From Acidovorax sp. 69 (lineage in GTDB: Bacteria > Pseudomonadota > Gammaproteobacteria > Burkholderiales > Burkholderiaceae_C), in contig NZ_PGEP01000001.1 of NCBI RefSeq assembly GCF_002797445.1, positions 310,001 through 374,000 of the forward strand: 64,000 nucleotides of DNA, given 5' to 3'. The notes beneath the pieces are model-generated. The model was not told where the DNA came from and did not search any database. It saw nothing but the letters and a program-made list of their open reading frames with translations. Below are positions 63,559 to 64,000 of the stretch, in pieces. The translations under genes and the position numbers were made by a program. The first letter of the stretch is position 1; every line of letters starts with the position of its first letter.

Positions 63559-64000
63559 ATGCAAAAACGCACCCTGTTGCAGCGCTGGCGCGGCGCATGG
63601 CGGCGCTGGTCGCTCTGGACGGCGCTGGTGCTGCTGGTGGTCTCGATGCTTGCCACTATGGTGTGGCTTGCGGGGCGGTACGAGGCCAGCCAGGTGCAGT
63701 CGCGCCTGGAGCGAGACACCGCAGATGCGGTGTCGGACATCCGAGCCGCACTCACGCGCAATTTGCAAAGCCTGCAGGCATTGCCCGCAGACAACCCTGG
63801 CCAGCTGGCCTGGGAGGTGGATGCCTCCGACCTGCTGCGCAACCGCCGCGAACTGGTGCGCATTGAATTGCGCGACGCCAATTTGCGGATGCGCACCCAT
63901 GTGCAGTCTCCCTACCGGCCTGTTGCATGGGACATGCGGCTGCGCGACAGCAGCCAGTCGGACCTGACGATTGCGTGTGCCAATGCCCGGCGCTTGAGTA
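63559..64000 (+). CDS. Membrane sensor, probable histidine kinase, N-terminal part
   Basis: 147 codons are visible from the ATG at 63559, 5 bp after the amidase stop, before the window edge cuts it. A basic N-terminus is followed by a membrane helix, WTALVLLVVSMLATMVWLAG. Then comes a soluble region with coiled-coil character, QSRLERDTADAVSDIRAALT, and the start of a sensor domain (VRIELRDANLRMRTHV). This looks like the periplasmic sensory half of a two-component kinase, but the kinase domain is outside the window. A diguanylate cyclase or chemoreceptor is possible. Confidence 0.6.
   Translation, partial: MQKRTLLQRWRGAWRRWSLWTALVLLVVSMLATMVWLAGRYEASQVQSRLERDTADAVSDIRAALTRNLQSLQALPADNPGQLAWEVDASDLLRNRRELVRIELRDANLRMRTHVQSPYRPVAWDMRLRDSSQSDLTIACANARRLS

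Overview
This is a GC-rich chromosomal window from a betaproteobacterium, most likely a member of the Comamonadaceae close to Acidovorax. The basis is the protein character (Bug-type and TRAP solute-binding proteins, a DUF3717-DUF1289 protein, class-2 ArgC, recA-recX) and a dispersed intergenic palindrome family that I associate with that group. Genus is inferred from memory, not from a search. I see no rRNA, tRNA, CRISPR array, insertion sequence or prophage.

Layout. 1-2.3 kb: a Bug solute-binding gene (cut by the left edge) divergent from a LysR regulator, then a MarR regulator. 2.4-4.1 kb: recA and recX behind an SOS-like site. 4.2-9.4 kb: an OmpA-like envelope protein, argC, sucCD and a first TerC-family membrane protein. 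9.6-16.9 kb: a five-gene signalling operon made of a CHASE2 Ser/Thr kinase, a PP2C phosphatase, an FHA protein, a CHASE2 class III nucleotide cyclase and a class II cyclic-nucleotide phosphodiesterase. This joins reversible protein phosphorylation to cyclic-nucleotide turnover and is the most striking system here. 17.2-23.7 kb: a type IV pilin with a sigma-54-like promoter and a strong terminator, a PglL/Wzy_C-type O-oligosaccharyltransferase, a TPR/GT41 glycosyltransferase with a small coupled gene, moaC, and a TfpX/TfpZ pilin accessory gene. Part of this stretch is clearly more A+T-rich than its surroundings.

23.7-32.7 kb: an M48 periplasmic protease, small membrane and hypothetical proteins, a second TerC gene behind a clear yybP-ykoY (manganese) riboswitch, DUF3717-DUF1289 and DUF2007 proteins, yaeQ, an A+T-richer GT-C/TPR membrane protein, purB and a GST. 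32.8-39.6 kb: a TetR regulator, a three-gene TRAP transporter, a catabolic-type shikimate/quinate dehydrogenase, a stand-alone HPPD-like VOC protein and a TIM-barrel dehydroshikimate dehydratase candidate. Together these suggest uptake of quinate or shikimate and its conversion toward protocatechuate. 39.6-47.4 kb: a tightly overlapping minus-strand operon (glutathione peroxidase, FAD oxidoreductase, DUF1365, cyclopropane synthase-like methyltransferase, chalcone-isomerase-like, MFS, DUF3833, SDR, NTF2-like) that looks like a membrane-lipid modification and oxidative-stress module.

47.7-55.6 kb: a degenerate HD-GYP protein and a TetR-controlled RND efflux operon with a perfect operator-like palindrome. 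55.7-64 kb: glnE, divergent from yhdP, a nitrilase-family amidase and the start of a membrane sensor, probably a histidine kinase, cut by the right edge.
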